A DNA stretch of 64,000 bases from Niastella populi (lineage in GTDB: Bacteria > Bacteroidota > Bacteroidia > Chitinophagales > Chitinophagaceae). The stretch is from positions 248,001-312,000 of the forward strand of contig NZ_LWBP01000210.1 of assembly GCF_002078015.1 (NCBI RefSeq), given 5' to 3'. Below, in pieces: positions 54,641-63,572 of this stretch (its first letter is position 1; the number at the start of each line of letters is the position of its first letter). Below the pieces are notes generated by a model. The model made no database searches and was not told the DNA's origin. It saw only the letters and a list, made by a program, of their open reading frames with translations. The position numbers and the translations under genes were made by a program.

Positions 54641-57600
54641 TTAGCGTATTAAAGTAATATCCCCCGTCTTTCTTAGTTTTCTTCCATCGGAAAATTCCAC
54701 ATCGAGTGTATAGGCATATACATCCATTGGTTGTGGCGTGCCTTTGTAGGTGCCGTCCCAGCCAATTTTTCTGTTATTGGTTTCAAATACCAGTTGTCCC
54801 CAGCGGTTATAAATGCGCCAGGTCATTTTTGCAATTCCAAAACCCATCACGCTAATGAATGCGTTCCTGCCGAAGCGGCCAGGTGTAAACGCATTGGGTA
54901 CGTCGAGCAACGGATCAACAATGGCTTCCACAGTTCTGCAGGTAGTATCGCTGCATTCAAATTCATTGAACGTAATGAGGCAGGCATTGTAGGTTCCCGT
55001 TGCATTGTATTGATGCGCGGTGGTATCCATGGTTGTCTTAACCACTGACTCGCCATCGCCAAACTGCCACTCATACCTTGCTCCACCGGTCGATAAATTG
55101 GTGAAAATGGTTGGCTTATTGGTTTGGGGCGGAACCGGCGCAAACGTAAAGTCGGCGGTCGGCAGCGGGTTCACGGCGATTTCCATACTTGTTGAATCGA
55201 TAATATTACAGGTGCTGCTGTCAACGGCCACCAGTTTTACCGTAAACCTGCCAAGGTTATTGTATACATGCACCGGGTTCACGTCTGTAGAGGTGGCGCC
55301 ATCGCCGAAATCCCAATAGAACTGTTGCCCGGCCAGTGAGGTATTATTGAAAATGGCGGTATAAGGCGCACAACCCGAAGCCGGGGTTTCGAACCGCGCA
55401 TCAACCAGCGGCGATACGCGCAGTTCCCTTACAACCGAATCGGGTGAATTACAATACGCCGTATCGTTCAGAATAAGTTTTGTCTGGTAGGTGCCTGCCG
55501 CAGCATAGGAGTGCTGGTAGGTTAACGGCGCCGGTGTTATGCGGGTGCCGTCGCCAAAATCCCAGGTAAAGCTGCCGGGCTTAAAAGGTTTGGTGGCCGG
55601 GAAGGAAGTGGTATTGGTGAATTCATATAACAGCGACTGGCAGGGTGGTAGCTTAGTCGAAAGGAATGCCAGGTCTGCCTTATCGCTACGCACATGAACG
55701 GTTACATAACCGGTATCCCTGACGTTGCAGGTAGTGGGGTCAATGGCAATCAATCGTACCCGGTAGTCGCCCACCGCGTTGAAGGTGTGCGATATTTCTG
55801 TATTGGTGGTTGTTTCATCGGGCGAACCATCGTTGAACGACCACTCATAACTTTTGGCGTTGAGAACAGTGTCTTTTAGTACAACGGTAAAGGGCACACA
55901 ACCCAGCGTATCTACCACGCCGTTGAAAAACGATTGCGGTCCGGCAGCCACGCCGGCAAAGTTGAAGGCGATCTTGGCGGCCCCCAGGTTACAGTTGGAA
56001 GTTCCTGTTCCATTCACCGGCCCCCATACACCCGGCGTAATGGGGTAGGGCACTGAAATATTGCCTACCGAACTGCCGAAGCAGTTGGCGCAAATGGCCT
56101 GGTATATTACGCCCTGTGCATCGAAACGGCTGGTGCCTCCGTCAACGTGTTCGCCTTCGCCGCCGCTTTGGCCAAAAAAGCTGCCGTACAACAGGGAGGC
56201 AGCGTCCTTCTTTATAACAATGAAATAAAAATCGTGGTTATCGGTTACGGTCTTCAACGCATCGGGCGTGGTGGGCATACCGGCTACGCCCGACATATTG
56301 AACGGGTCGCGGCCATTGGCCGAGATCCAGCCGCCCCAGCCCGAAATATAAACGTTCTCGCAACGGTCAACCAGGAAGGCCACCGGCGAAATATTGGGAC
56401 GCGCAGCGCCATTACCAAATGTGGTTGAATATATGAAACCCGACAGGTCGGGTTGCAGTTTTGAAATGAATTGTCTTGAATTGCCACCGTTATACGCGGC
56501 ATTGATAATTGGCCAGGTGCCTTCGGTGATACCCATTATGTAGGGAATGGCCAGCTTATCGAACTTGATGCCATACACGGCGTCGAACCCACCGGTACCC
56601 ATATACGAGCTGCGGATGATGGTTGAGCCGTCATTGGCGATCTGCGCTACGAAACCATCTGTAGTGCCGCCCTGGTTGGTGCCCTGGTACACTCCGCTTT
56701 TGTTGCCGGGAAAATTGCCGCTGGCTGTGGCGCCGCCTACAAACAGATCGTTGGAAGCCGGGTTTACTGCCATCACAAACGCACCATCGTCGCCTGAACC
56801 GCCGAGGTAACTGCTCCAGACAACGTTATTACAGGTCGGGTCTATCTTTAACACCACACCGTCCTGACCGCCGCCTGCTCCCGGTTGAAAAACGCCGCCG
56901 GTCGTTCTGAAATCATTTGAACGTGTTTGGGCTGCTATTACAATATTTCCACCATTGTCGAGCGATACTTCGCTGCGGCTGTCATCGCCATAAAAGCGCA
57001 GGGTAGAAGACAGATTGATGGAGCCGCCTTCCTGCAGGTCGCTTACGTTAACACCATCAGCACCGCTGCCGCCAATGCGCATTGAACCAATAATGCCGGT
57101 TCCCGATGCATTCAGTTTGGTAACGGCAATATCGGCGCCGCCGCCGGGGCCAAATAGCGAGCCCGGATAACGCGAGCTATAGGTTCTGCCCATCACCACC
57201 AGGTTGCCCTGCCCGTCACTGATAAGGCTATGCGGGTAATCGTTCCCTTCGGCCCCGAGGTAGGTTGCGTACATACGCTGTGAACCATCGGGACTGAATT
57301 TGAAAATACCTATATCCACCCCGCCATTGGCAGAGCCGCCCTGGTAACTGGTTTGGTAAGCGCCCGGCGAAACCGGGAAACCGCTGCCGAATACGATACC
57401 GCCCGAGAACAGCGAACCATCGGGGCCCGGGGTGGCGGTAAAGCCGTATTGGCCGGCCTTGCTACCGGTAAACGATGAAAAAATGAGCACCGGGTCAATG
57501 ATCAGCGTGCTGGTCTTTGAGTAGTTGCCTACTTTAAAGCGCACGGTATTTTTATCAACCAGTTCATAGGCGCAGGTAGTTTCCTGTTTGCCTTTTACCT

Positions 57601-58309
57601 GATCGAACTGGTACGAGTAGGGATACAGCTCCTTTACTTCGCCAACCGACGTTTTTATGATAAGCTCTTTATTCTTTATTGATAACTTATCGGCGCCTTC
57701 GTAGCGCATAACGATATTGTTCACATCGCCGCCGGGGTTAACGATGAGGTCGTATTTTAAATGACCGTTCTCAGAGAAATAACGAATATCGATATTGGGA
57801 TAGATGTTCCTGTACAGGACGGCCGTGTAGGTTTTTACATTGCTGCTCCATTTGGAAGGATCGTTCCCGATGAAATAATTGCTGTAGGTTGACAGCGGTT
57901 TATCGGGCATGATCTGCGGGTTGGCTGCTGCGCCAACGAAATGCACCTGGTAGGCATGCGAGCGTACAGTCCACGGAGAGGAAGGTGGGTTGCCACCGCC
58001 GCCCGGTTTTCCGGAATGACCGTAGCTGGGGTCATCGGTACGGGCATTTGATTTTACGCTTGCCGTGCCCGATACTTCACCATGGGTACGGTGAAAGAAC
58101 CGTTCCAGGTCGCCGGTATTGTGTTGAACGACTGTAAAGCCATTGGGGTGCAAATAGAAATCACCCGCCGGCAATTCGCCTTTGTATTTGATCTTACTTT
58201 CCCACTGGCCTTTATTTTCAGTGAATTCAAATGTAGATGGCCCCCCTTGCGCAAGCGTATCAAGGGCTATGATGGTAAGAAGAAGTGCTATCGAACTGAT
58301 TTTGCCCAA
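54641..58309 (-). CDS. Giant T9SS-secreted surface protein with PKD domains (copy 1)
   Basis: A 1222-residue paralogue of the protein at 49543 with the same order: signal peptide (ALDTLAQ), FEFTENKGQWESKIKYKGEL domain, SBBP-like propeller repeats (YLGAEGNDYPHSL, YLGGSGDDGAFVMA), four PKD-like domains (EWSFNDG, TWDFGDG, YWDFGDG, EWQFGDG) and a C-terminal T9SS type-B sorting domain from NAFTPGRFGRNAF to DVEFSDGRKLRKTGDITLIR. The main difference is a Gly/Pro-rich insertion near residue 100. It is upstream of PorP/SprF and the second copy on the same strand, so the three form one transcription direction with a 283-bp gap. Role: surface adhesin or matrix protein by analogy. Confidence 0.9.
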   Translation of the reverse strand: MGKISSIALLLTIIALDTLAQGGPSTFEFTENKGQWESKIKYKGELPAGDFYLHPNGFTVVQHNTGDLERFFHRTHGEVSGTASVKSNARTDDPSYGHSGKPGGGGNPPSSPWTVRSHAYQVHFVGAAANPQIMPDKPLSTYSNYFIGNDPSKWSSNVKTYTAVLYRNIYPNIDIRYFSENGHLKYDLIVNPGGDVNNIVMRYEGADKLSIKNKELIIKTSVGEVKELYPYSYQFDQVKGKQETTCAYELVDKNTVRFKVGNYSKTSTLIIDPVLIFSSFTGSKAGQYGFTATPGPDGSLFSGGIVFGSGFPVSPGAYQTSYQGGSANGGVDIGIFKFSPDGSQRMYATYLGAEGNDYPHSLISDGQGNLVVMGRTYSSRYPGSLFGPGGGADIAVTKLNASGTGIIGSMRIGGSGADGVNVSDLQEGGSINLSSTLRFYGDDSRSEVSLDNGGNIVIAAQTRSNDFRTTGGVFQPGAGGGQDGVVLKIDPTCNNVVWSSYLGGSGDDGAFVMAVNPASNDLFVGGATASGNFPGNKSGVYQGTNQGGTTDGFVAQIANDGSTIIRSSYMGTGGFDAVYGIKFDKLAIPYIMGITEGTWPIINAAYNGGNSRQFISKLQPDLSGFIYSTTFGNGAARPNISPVAFLVDRCENVYISGWGGWISANGRDPFNMSGVAGMPTTPDALKTVTDNHDFYFIVIKKDAASLLYGSFFGQSGGEGEHVDGGTSRFDAQGVIYQAICANCFGSSVGNISVPYPITPGVWGPVNGTGTSNCNLGAAKIAFNFAGVAAGPQSFFNGVVDTLGCVPFTVVLKDTVLNAKSYEWSFNDGSPDETTTNTEISHTFNAVGDYRVRLIAIDPTTCNVRDTGYVTVHVRSDKADLAFLSTKLPPCQSLLYEFTNTTSFPATKPFKPGSFTWDFGDGTRITPAPLTYQHSYAAAGTYQTKLILNDTAYCNSPDSVVRELRVSPLVDARFETPASGCAPYTAIFNNTSLAGQQFYWDFGDGATSTDVNPVHVYNNLGRFTVKLVAVDSSTCNIIDSTSMEIAVNPLPTADFTFAPVPPQTNKPTIFTNLSTGGARYEWQFGDGESVVKTTMDTTAHQYNATGTYNACLITFNEFECSDTTCRTVEAIVDPLLDVPNAFTPGRFGRNAFISVMGFGIAKMTWRIYNRWGQLVFETNNRKIGWDGTYKGTPQPMDVYAYTLDVEFSDGRKLRKTGDITLIR

Positions 58310-58473
58310 TTCCTATCGGTTTTCAATTTATTATAATATAACGTTTATTCTATTCTGTTCTTACCTGCCCGGATAATATTAATCACATATTAAGCTCTTG
58401 CAGCGTATGATATAAATAGCAGGAGATGGAATTAATTAAAAAGTATCGTACTACTTTTTTAACAGACCCAGGC

Positions 58474-58506
58474 AGGTGTGCCACACTTTCAAAGTGTGGC
58501 ACACCT
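58474..58506. repeat. Perfect 16-bp inverted repeat
   Basis: Arms AGGTGTGCCACACTTT and its exact complement are separated by one base. It lies between the recG end and the start of the surface-protein gene; with no T run directly behind it, it is either a recG terminator or a dispersed palindrome. I recall the same palindrome from other genomes of this phylum but cannot verify it here. Confidence 0.85.
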
Positions 58507-58605
58507 AAGTATCTTTTTTAGTAAGCAGTTAGTGTTTACAATTTACGATGCATCAATTGAATTGTAAACCTGTATATAAGCAGTAATGGTTAAGACTTTT
58601 GTAAC

Positions 58606-60699
58606 CTACGAAATTTTGCTCCAGGCGGTTTTTCCTGTAAGCGATTGCAGGTAGTTTTTTAGCTGCAAATTTGCTGCCGAAGCCAGGTCGGGGTCATCAT
58701 CCAGTAATCGTTCGGCCATTTCGCGGGCAATCTCGAGCCATTTTTTGTCCTGAACGATGCTGGCCAGTTTGAAATTCAATGCGCCGCTTTGTCTTGTTCC
58801 CTCAATATCACCGGGGCCTCGCAGTTCAAGATCTTTCTCTGCAATTTTGAAACCGTCGTTCGTAGCACACATGATCTTTAACCGTTCCCGGGCGTCATTG
58901 TTCAGTTTTGAACCAGATAATAATATGCAAAAGCTTTTCTCGGCTCCCCGTCCCACACGGCCGCGTAACTGGTGTAATTGTGAAAGCCCGAATTTCTCGG
59001 CATTTTCTATCACCATCACACTCGCATTCGGCACATCAACCCCCACCTCAATCACCGTTGTACCAACCATGATTTGAGTGTCATTGGTCTTGAAACGTTG
59101 CATGTTGGTGGTACGCACTTCCGGTGTTTGCCGCCCGTGCACCATACTGATCCAATACCTGGGCTCCGGAAAATAGGCCTGCACATTTTCGTATCCCTTC
59201 ATCAGGTTCTCATAGTCGAGTTTCTCCGATTCCTCAATAAGCGGAAAAATGATATAAGCCTGCCGCCCTTTGACAATTTCTGCCTTTATAAAGTCCATTA
59301 CCTGGCTGCGAACCGTCTCATAACGATGTACGGTTAAAATAGGTTTACGGTTGGGGGGAAGCTCATCAATTATGCTTGTGTCCAGGTCGCCGTAAGCTGT
59401 CATGGCCAGGGTGCGGGGAATGGGTGTGGCGGTCATCACCAGCACATGCGGCGGAATTGCCGCCTTTTGCCATAAACGGGCACGCTGGGCTACCCCAAAC
59501 CGGTGCTGTTCATCAACGATGGCCAGTCCCAGGTTTTTGAATTTTACCGTGTCTTCGAGCAGGGCGTGGGTACCTACTACAAAATGAATGGTACCGTCTT
59601 CCAACTGCTGCAATATCTCTTTTCGTTCGCGGGTTTTGGTAGAACCGGTGAGCATGCGCACATTTACCGGCAGCTCTTTCAGCAAACCGCTGATATTGTT
59701 GAAATGCTGGTTGGTAAGGATCTCCGTGGGCGCCATAAGGCAACCCTGGTAACCGTTATCAATAGCCAGCAATAATATCAGCAGCGCTACAATGGTTTTA
59801 CCACTTCCTACATCACCCTGCAGCAGCCGGTTCATTTGTTTGCCGCTGCCGGTATCGCGTCGGATTTCTTTTATTACTCTTTTTTGTGCTCCGGTCAGTT
59901 CAAACGGCAGGTGATTTTCATAAAAGCGGTTAAATATATCGCCAACCTGGCTAAACACTACTCCTTTTGAATAGCGGTGCCGTTGTTGCCGCAACAGGCC
60001 CATCCGAAGCTGTGCTATGAAAAACTCTTCAAACTTCAACCGGTCAATTGCTTTTTGCCACGTTTCAGGGTCGGGCGGAAAATGCATGCTTGTAAAAGCC
60101 TTGAAGCGCGGCATCAGTTGCAGCAGTTGCAATATGGATTCCGGCAGTATTTCAGGAATGTTCTTTTCCTGTAACAATTTAATCAAAGTTTCTGTAAAAT
60201 GGCCGATCTGGCGGCCGCCCATTCCCCTCGATTTTAATTTTTCTGTACTGGGGTAAACCGGTTCAAGGGTGCTTTTGCCTTCCATCTTTTCCCGGCTCCA
60301 TACCTCCATTTCGGGGTGGGTGATCTGGGGCTGGCCCTGAAAGAAACTCACCTTTCCATATACCAGGTAAACCTGCCCCAGCGCAAGCATTTTTTGTATA
60401 TAAGTAATGCCCTGGAACCAAACGAGTTCAAGGGTGCCTGTGGCGTCTTTTATTTCGGCTACCAGGCGTTTTGCCCTTTTCTCCCCAATTATTCCAAAGC
60501 TGGTGATCACTCCTTTGATCTGAATAAAATCGGTTTGCGGAACAATGTCGCGTACCTGGTTCACCCTGGTTTTATCAATATGGCGGTAGGGTACCAGTTC
60601 GAGCAGGTCTTTGAAGGTAAATATGTTCAGCTCTTTTTTGAGCAGGTCGGCCCGTTGCGGCCCCACACCTTTCAGGTACTCAATGGGATTGGCTAATAT
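58606..60699 (-). CDS. recG: ATP-dependent DNA helicase RecG
   Basis: A helicase of about 697 residues that remodels stalled forks and Holliday junctions. Domains: N-terminal wedge/OB fold with VITSFGIIGEKRAKRLVAEIKD, then superfamily-2 motor motifs LLQGDVGSGKTIVALL (Walker A), MAPTEILTNQH, IVDEQHRFG (DEQH box), VMTATPIPRTLAMTAYGDLD, and QLRGRVGRG (motif VI), then the RecG-typical LKIMCATNDGFKIAEKDLELRGPGD. The start is uncertain: homologues begin M-L-x-NPIEYLKGVGPQR, but here that Met position is ATA (60699-60697), with an in-frame stop further up and no ATG between. A GTG at 60666 would drop 11 residues. I give the homology-based extent. Confidence 0.93.
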   Translation of the reverse strand: MLANPIEYLKGVGPQRADLLKKELNIFTFKDLLELVPYRHIDKTRVNQVRDIVPQTDFIQIKGVITSFGIIGEKRAKRLVAEIKDATGTLELVWFQGITYIQKMLALGQVYLVYGKVSFFQGQPQITHPEMEVWSREKMEGKSTLEPVYPSTEKLKSRGMGGRQIGHFTETLIKLLQEKNIPEILPESILQLLQLMPRFKAFTSMHFPPDPETWQKAIDRLKFEEFFIAQLRMGLLRQQRHRYSKGVVFSQVGDIFNRFYENHLPFELTGAQKRVIKEIRRDTGSGKQMNRLLQGDVGSGKTIVALLILLLAIDNGYQGCLMAPTEILTNQHFNNISGLLKELPVNVRMLTGSTKTRERKEILQQLEDGTIHFVVGTHALLEDTVKFKNLGLAIVDEQHRFGVAQRARLWQKAAIPPHVLVMTATPIPRTLAMTAYGDLDTSIIDELPPNRKPILTVHRYETVRSQVMDFIKAEIVKGRQAYIIFPLIEESEKLDYENLMKGYENVQAYFPEPRYWISMVHGRQTPEVRTTNMQRFKTNDTQIMVGTTVIEVGVDVPNASVMVIENAEKFGLSQLHQLRGRVGRGAEKSFCILLSGSKLNNDARERLKIMCATNDGFKIAEKDLELRGPGDIEGTRQSGALNFKLASIVQDKKWLEIAREMAERLLDDDPDLASAANLQLKNYLQSLTGKTAWSKIS

Positions 60700-60735
60700 G
60701 TCTACAGTTCCTTTTATGCGGCAAATTTAATGCAA

Positions 60736-60823
60736 GGCAACGAGGCAACAAGGCAACCAGGCAACAAGGCAACGAGGCAACAAGGCAACCAGGCAACAAG
60801 GCAATCAGGCAGCAAGGCAACGT
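60736..60823. repeat. Degenerate 8-bp array GGCAACNA, 11 copies
   Basis: Eleven contiguous 8-bp units; the seventh base varies among G, A and C, with two point changes near the end. The first eight units form two identical 32-bp super-units (third-letter order GA, AA, CA, AA). The unit differs from the big satellite at 2687 (GGCAAAGA) only at the sixth and seventh bases. Confidence 0.92.
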
Positions 60824-60861
60824 GGTGGCTCGCGCAACACACATTTCCCACACATCCACCT

Positions 60862-60980
60862 TTCATCTTAAGGTCATTCTAGCGTATACCTAGGGTTTTC
60901 TTAGGGTTATCTTAGGGTTCAAACCCCAGGAAAACCCCAGGATGACCCTAAGATGACCCTAGGATGACCCTAGGATGAGA
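60862..60980. repeat. Long imperfect hairpin built of 11-bp words
   Basis: The left arm contains TTCTTAGGGTT and ATCTTAGGGTT words, the right arm ATGACCCTAAG, ATGACCCTAGG and ATGACCCTAGG, so the arms pair over about 55 bases with a short loop near 60921-60925. There is no T run. It lies in the 519-bp gap between recG and the DUF4136 gene, in which no gene is supported. Confidence 0.8.
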
Positions 60981-61185
60981 GGTAACAAAGAGGTGGATCA
61001 CACGTACAGAATAAACCTGTAGGGGTTTAACGAAGTTTTAATTAAACCATAAACCGGCTGCGGCATCTAAGGGGCACGTCGACAGTTTATAACATGTTAG
61101 CGCACTGTTAAGGAATGCGAATTGCAAACATTCAGGTATTGGCTTTGTTTCATTTTTATAATCAGGACGTTAAAACCAGTTAATT

Positions 61186-61827
61186 ATGAAGAGAATAGTA
61201 ATTGCAGCGTTAGTAACGACGGGGGTACTGGCCATGACCAGTTGTAGAAAAGATCCCGTTAAAAACCTCGAGGGAGACGAAGGGCTCATTTACATTACCA
61301 AACACTCCGATTCGGCAAATTTTGGAACGTTCCGAACGTTCAGCATCGCCGATTCGGTAGCCGTTATCAGCAATAACCAGTTGGAAGGAAAAGTGCGTAC
61401 CGATGTGGATGCCGCCTATATTAATGCGGTAAAAGACCAGTTGGTGCAACGTGGCTACACGCAGGTGGGCCGCGACCAGGACCCCGACCTTGGCGTCAAC
61501 ATCAGCCGTATTTACAATACCTCAACCGGGTTGTTTGATTATGGCGCTTACTGGGATCCCTATTACGGCTCTTACTGGGATCCTTATTATTGGGGTTATG
61601 GCGGTTATGGATATTATTTCCCCTCATATTTCGTGGGCACGTACTCCATAACGGAAGGCGCTATGTCGATCGACATCTTTAATTTACGCGACGCCAAACA
61701 AACCAACAGGATAAGCAGTGTGTGGAACGGCCTTATAAGAGGCTCAAGCGTGTTCAATGTGCAAACCGCCGGCAACGGGGTGAAGGCGCTCTTTGATCAG
61801 AGTACCTATTTTTCGACATCGAACTAA
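61186..61827 (+). CDS. DUF4136 lipoprotein
   Basis: A 213-residue lipoprotein with a signal ending in a lipobox (LAMTSC, Cys at about 20). The mature domain fits DUF4136: FRTFSIADSV, then AAYINAVKDQLVQRGYTQV, then PDLGVNISRIYN, an aromatic Tyr/Gly-rich stretch (DPYYGSYWDPYYWGYGGYGYY) around 120-140 and AMSIDIFNLRDAKQTNRISSVWNGLIRG. The function of the family is unknown; an outer-membrane-anchored periplasmic role is expected. It is followed 32 bp later by an outer-membrane barrel gene, and the two probably form an operon. Confidence 0.88.
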   Translation: MKRIVIAALVTTGVLAMTSCRKDPVKNLEGDEGLIYITKHSDSANFGTFRTFSIADSVAVISNNQLEGKVRTDVDAAYINAVKDQLVQRGYTQVGRDQDPDLGVNISRIYNTSTGLFDYGAYWDPYYGSYWDPYYWGYGGYGYYFPSYFVGTYSITEGAMSIDIFNLRDAKQTNRISSVWNGLIRGSSVFNVQTAGNGVKALFDQSTYFSTSN

Positions 61828-61859
61828 ATTTCATTAACGATCATTAAAAGCTTACAGAT

Positions 61860-62495
61860 ATGAATACGAAGTTGAGTATGGGCATGTTATTGATAGTCAG
61901 TTTGTTGCTTTTGACCACTGTACCCTTTACCGCCAAATCGCAGGAAAGGGTACTACAGCTCGATATAAACTATGCCATAGGAATACCGGCCGGATCGTTC
62001 AAGAGCGATCTGGTTGATAAAACCTCGGCCCGTGGCTGGACGGCCAACATAATGTATAACACTACCAAAAAGTTATCGGTAGGTTTGGGTTTTGGATTCC
62101 AGGATTTCTACCAAAAATTTCCGCGTGCCGTGTACAAGCTCGAAGAAGGGGGCGAAGTGTCGGCGGTGCTGACCAATTCCATTCAAACCATTCCGGTGCT
62201 GGCCCAGGCGCAATACCGTTTTTTGCCGGGCAAAGCGGTTCAACCCTATGTGGGGCTGGGCCTTGGTGGAAATATTATAGTGTACGATCAGTGGCTGGGT
62301 GAATTTGAGAACAGCAAGTCGAGCTTCAAATTTGCCGCAAGGCCCGAAGCCGGCCTCTTCATTCCATTCAGACCCCAGGGACCCGCAGGGATCCACCTTT
62401 TTGGCGCCTATAACTACATGCCTTATAACCAGGACGGGGTTGATAATTTGAATAACTGGGGAGCAGGTATTGGGGTGAAATTTCCGATCCGGTAA
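61860..62495 (+). CDS. Small outer-membrane beta-barrel protein
   Basis: A 211-residue protein with a signal peptide (MLLIVSLLLLTTVPFTAKSQ). The rest alternates short strands typical of an eight-stranded barrel: LQLDINYAIGIPAGSF, LSVGLGFGFQDFY, QAQYRFLPGKAVQPYVGLGLGG and a final WGAGIGVKFPIR. It matches the general outer-membrane-protein beta-barrel family without a closer identity. It is 32 bp downstream of the DUF4136 gene, so a joint envelope role is plausible; it is followed by a terminator. Confidence 0.85.
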   Translation: MNTKLSMGMLLIVSLLLLTTVPFTAKSQERVLQLDINYAIGIPAGSFKSDLVDKTSARGWTANIMYNTTKKLSVGLGFGFQDFYQKFPRAVYKLEEGGEVSAVLTNSIQTIPVLAQAQYRFLPGKAVQPYVGLGLGGNIIVYDQWLGEFENSKSSFKFAARPEAGLFIPFRPQGPAGIHLFGAYNYMPYNQDGVDNLNNWGAGIGVKFPIR

Positions 62496-62500
62496 TTTAG

Positions 62501-62530
62501 GTCAATGGTGAATGGTCAATGGTTAATGGG
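62501..62530. repeat. GGTCAAT/GGTGAAT words
   Basis: Four 7-bp words right after the barrel gene's stop codon, identical in kind to those at 372-398. Confidence 0.75.
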
Positions 62531-62545
62531 CCATCTAAATATTGT

Positions 62546-62575
62546 AGCCCGCCTTATGTTTGGCGGGCTTTTTTA
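62546..62575 (+). terminator. Intrinsic terminator after the barrel gene
   Basis: A perfect 8-bp stem (AGCCCGCC / GGCGGGCT) with an 8-base loop and a run of T, 51 bp past the stop. Confidence 0.88.
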
Positions 62576-62760
62576 TAGGCATAAGCCTTCAGTATCCAGA
62601 AAGTTATGCTTAATGGTAAATGGCAAAGTAGATTACTAATGGAGATAGTTCAAAAAAATCGATCGCAGGCGCTATCGGCAATTAAAGACTTTGCCAGAGT
62701 GAGGCATAAATTACGTGGGAATTCAGAATTTCGGGAACCAATTCCCCATTTACCATTCAC

Positions 62761-63312
62761 CTAATTCAGCTGCGGGTCAACGGGGAAATTGGCCATCATT
62801 TCATAGTCGCCGCCAAGATGTTTGAGCGATTCTTTCCATATTTCATCGGCCTTGCGGTGGAATACCAGCTTGCGCGTCGCCTGGGCGGTAAGCCATGATT
62901 TTTCTTTCAGTTCATCATTAAGCTGACCGCTGCCCCAGCCGGAGTAGCCAATAAAAAAGCGGATCTTTGTGGTATCGATAGAACCGGCTTTTATGAGGGT
63001 AATGGCGGTTTCAAAATCGCCGCCCCAGTATATACCATCCAGCACTTCGTAGCTGCCTGGGATCAGATCGGGGTATTGATGCAGAAAATGTATGGTATCC
63101 ATTTGAACCGGTCCGCCATAGAAAACAGGAAGTTTAAGCTCGTCCAGGTCGTTCATCAGCTCATTGAGGGTGTGGCCAAAAACCCGGTTTATAACAAAAC
63201 CAAAGCTGCCCTCGTCCTGGTGATCACATAAGAAAACTACTGTTCGGCTGAAATTCGGGTCCTTTAAAAAAGGCTCAGCTATAAGTAATATGCCTGGTCC
63301 TGGATTTACCAT
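62761..63312 (-). CDS. YqgE/AlgH family protein (DUF179)
   Basis: A 183-residue cytosolic protein of the widespread YqgE/AlgH family. The segments PGPGILLIAEPFLKDPNFSRTVVFLCDH, SFGFVINRV, FYGGPVQMDTIHFLH and IRFFIGYSGWGSGQLNDELKEKSWL cover the family's full length. The function is unknown; AlgH was named in Pseudomonas for an alginate effect. The gene is single, convergent with the barrel gene and divergent from the histidine kinase gene, which starts about 260 bp away. Confidence 0.93.
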   Translation of the reverse strand: MVNPGPGILLIAEPFLKDPNFSRTVVFLCDHQDEGSFGFVINRVFGHTLNELMNDLDELKLPVFYGGPVQMDTIHFLHQYPDLIPGSYEVLDGIYWGGDFETAITLIKAGSIDTTKIRFFIGYSGWGSGQLNDELKEKSWLTAQATRKLVFHRKADEIWKESLKHLGGDYEMMANFPVDPQLN

Positions 63313-63572
63313 ATTTCTAAATTAGTACATAAAACGACTAACCAAAATGATTGTTCAAAAAAATTAGCGATTCAATAAAAGTTTTCTAAGTTAGCGTCCC
63401 GCTTTGCCGGTGCAACTTGGTAAATCTAAGTTAAAGGATCGCATATGAATTCGGTACCATAGGGGGGACTAATTTCGTTTATTAAATTTGCCGGTTAAAA
63501 TTATCTGCTATGAGGATGTTGTTCTTTCCCACAACAGGAAGGAGTGTAGCAGTAAACGGTAACCGGTAGATA

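Noticed and set aside
60890-60980. Telomere or linear-replicon end
   Set aside because: The TTAGGG-like strings are internal, flanked by ordinary genes, and belong to an 11-bp inverted word repeat.
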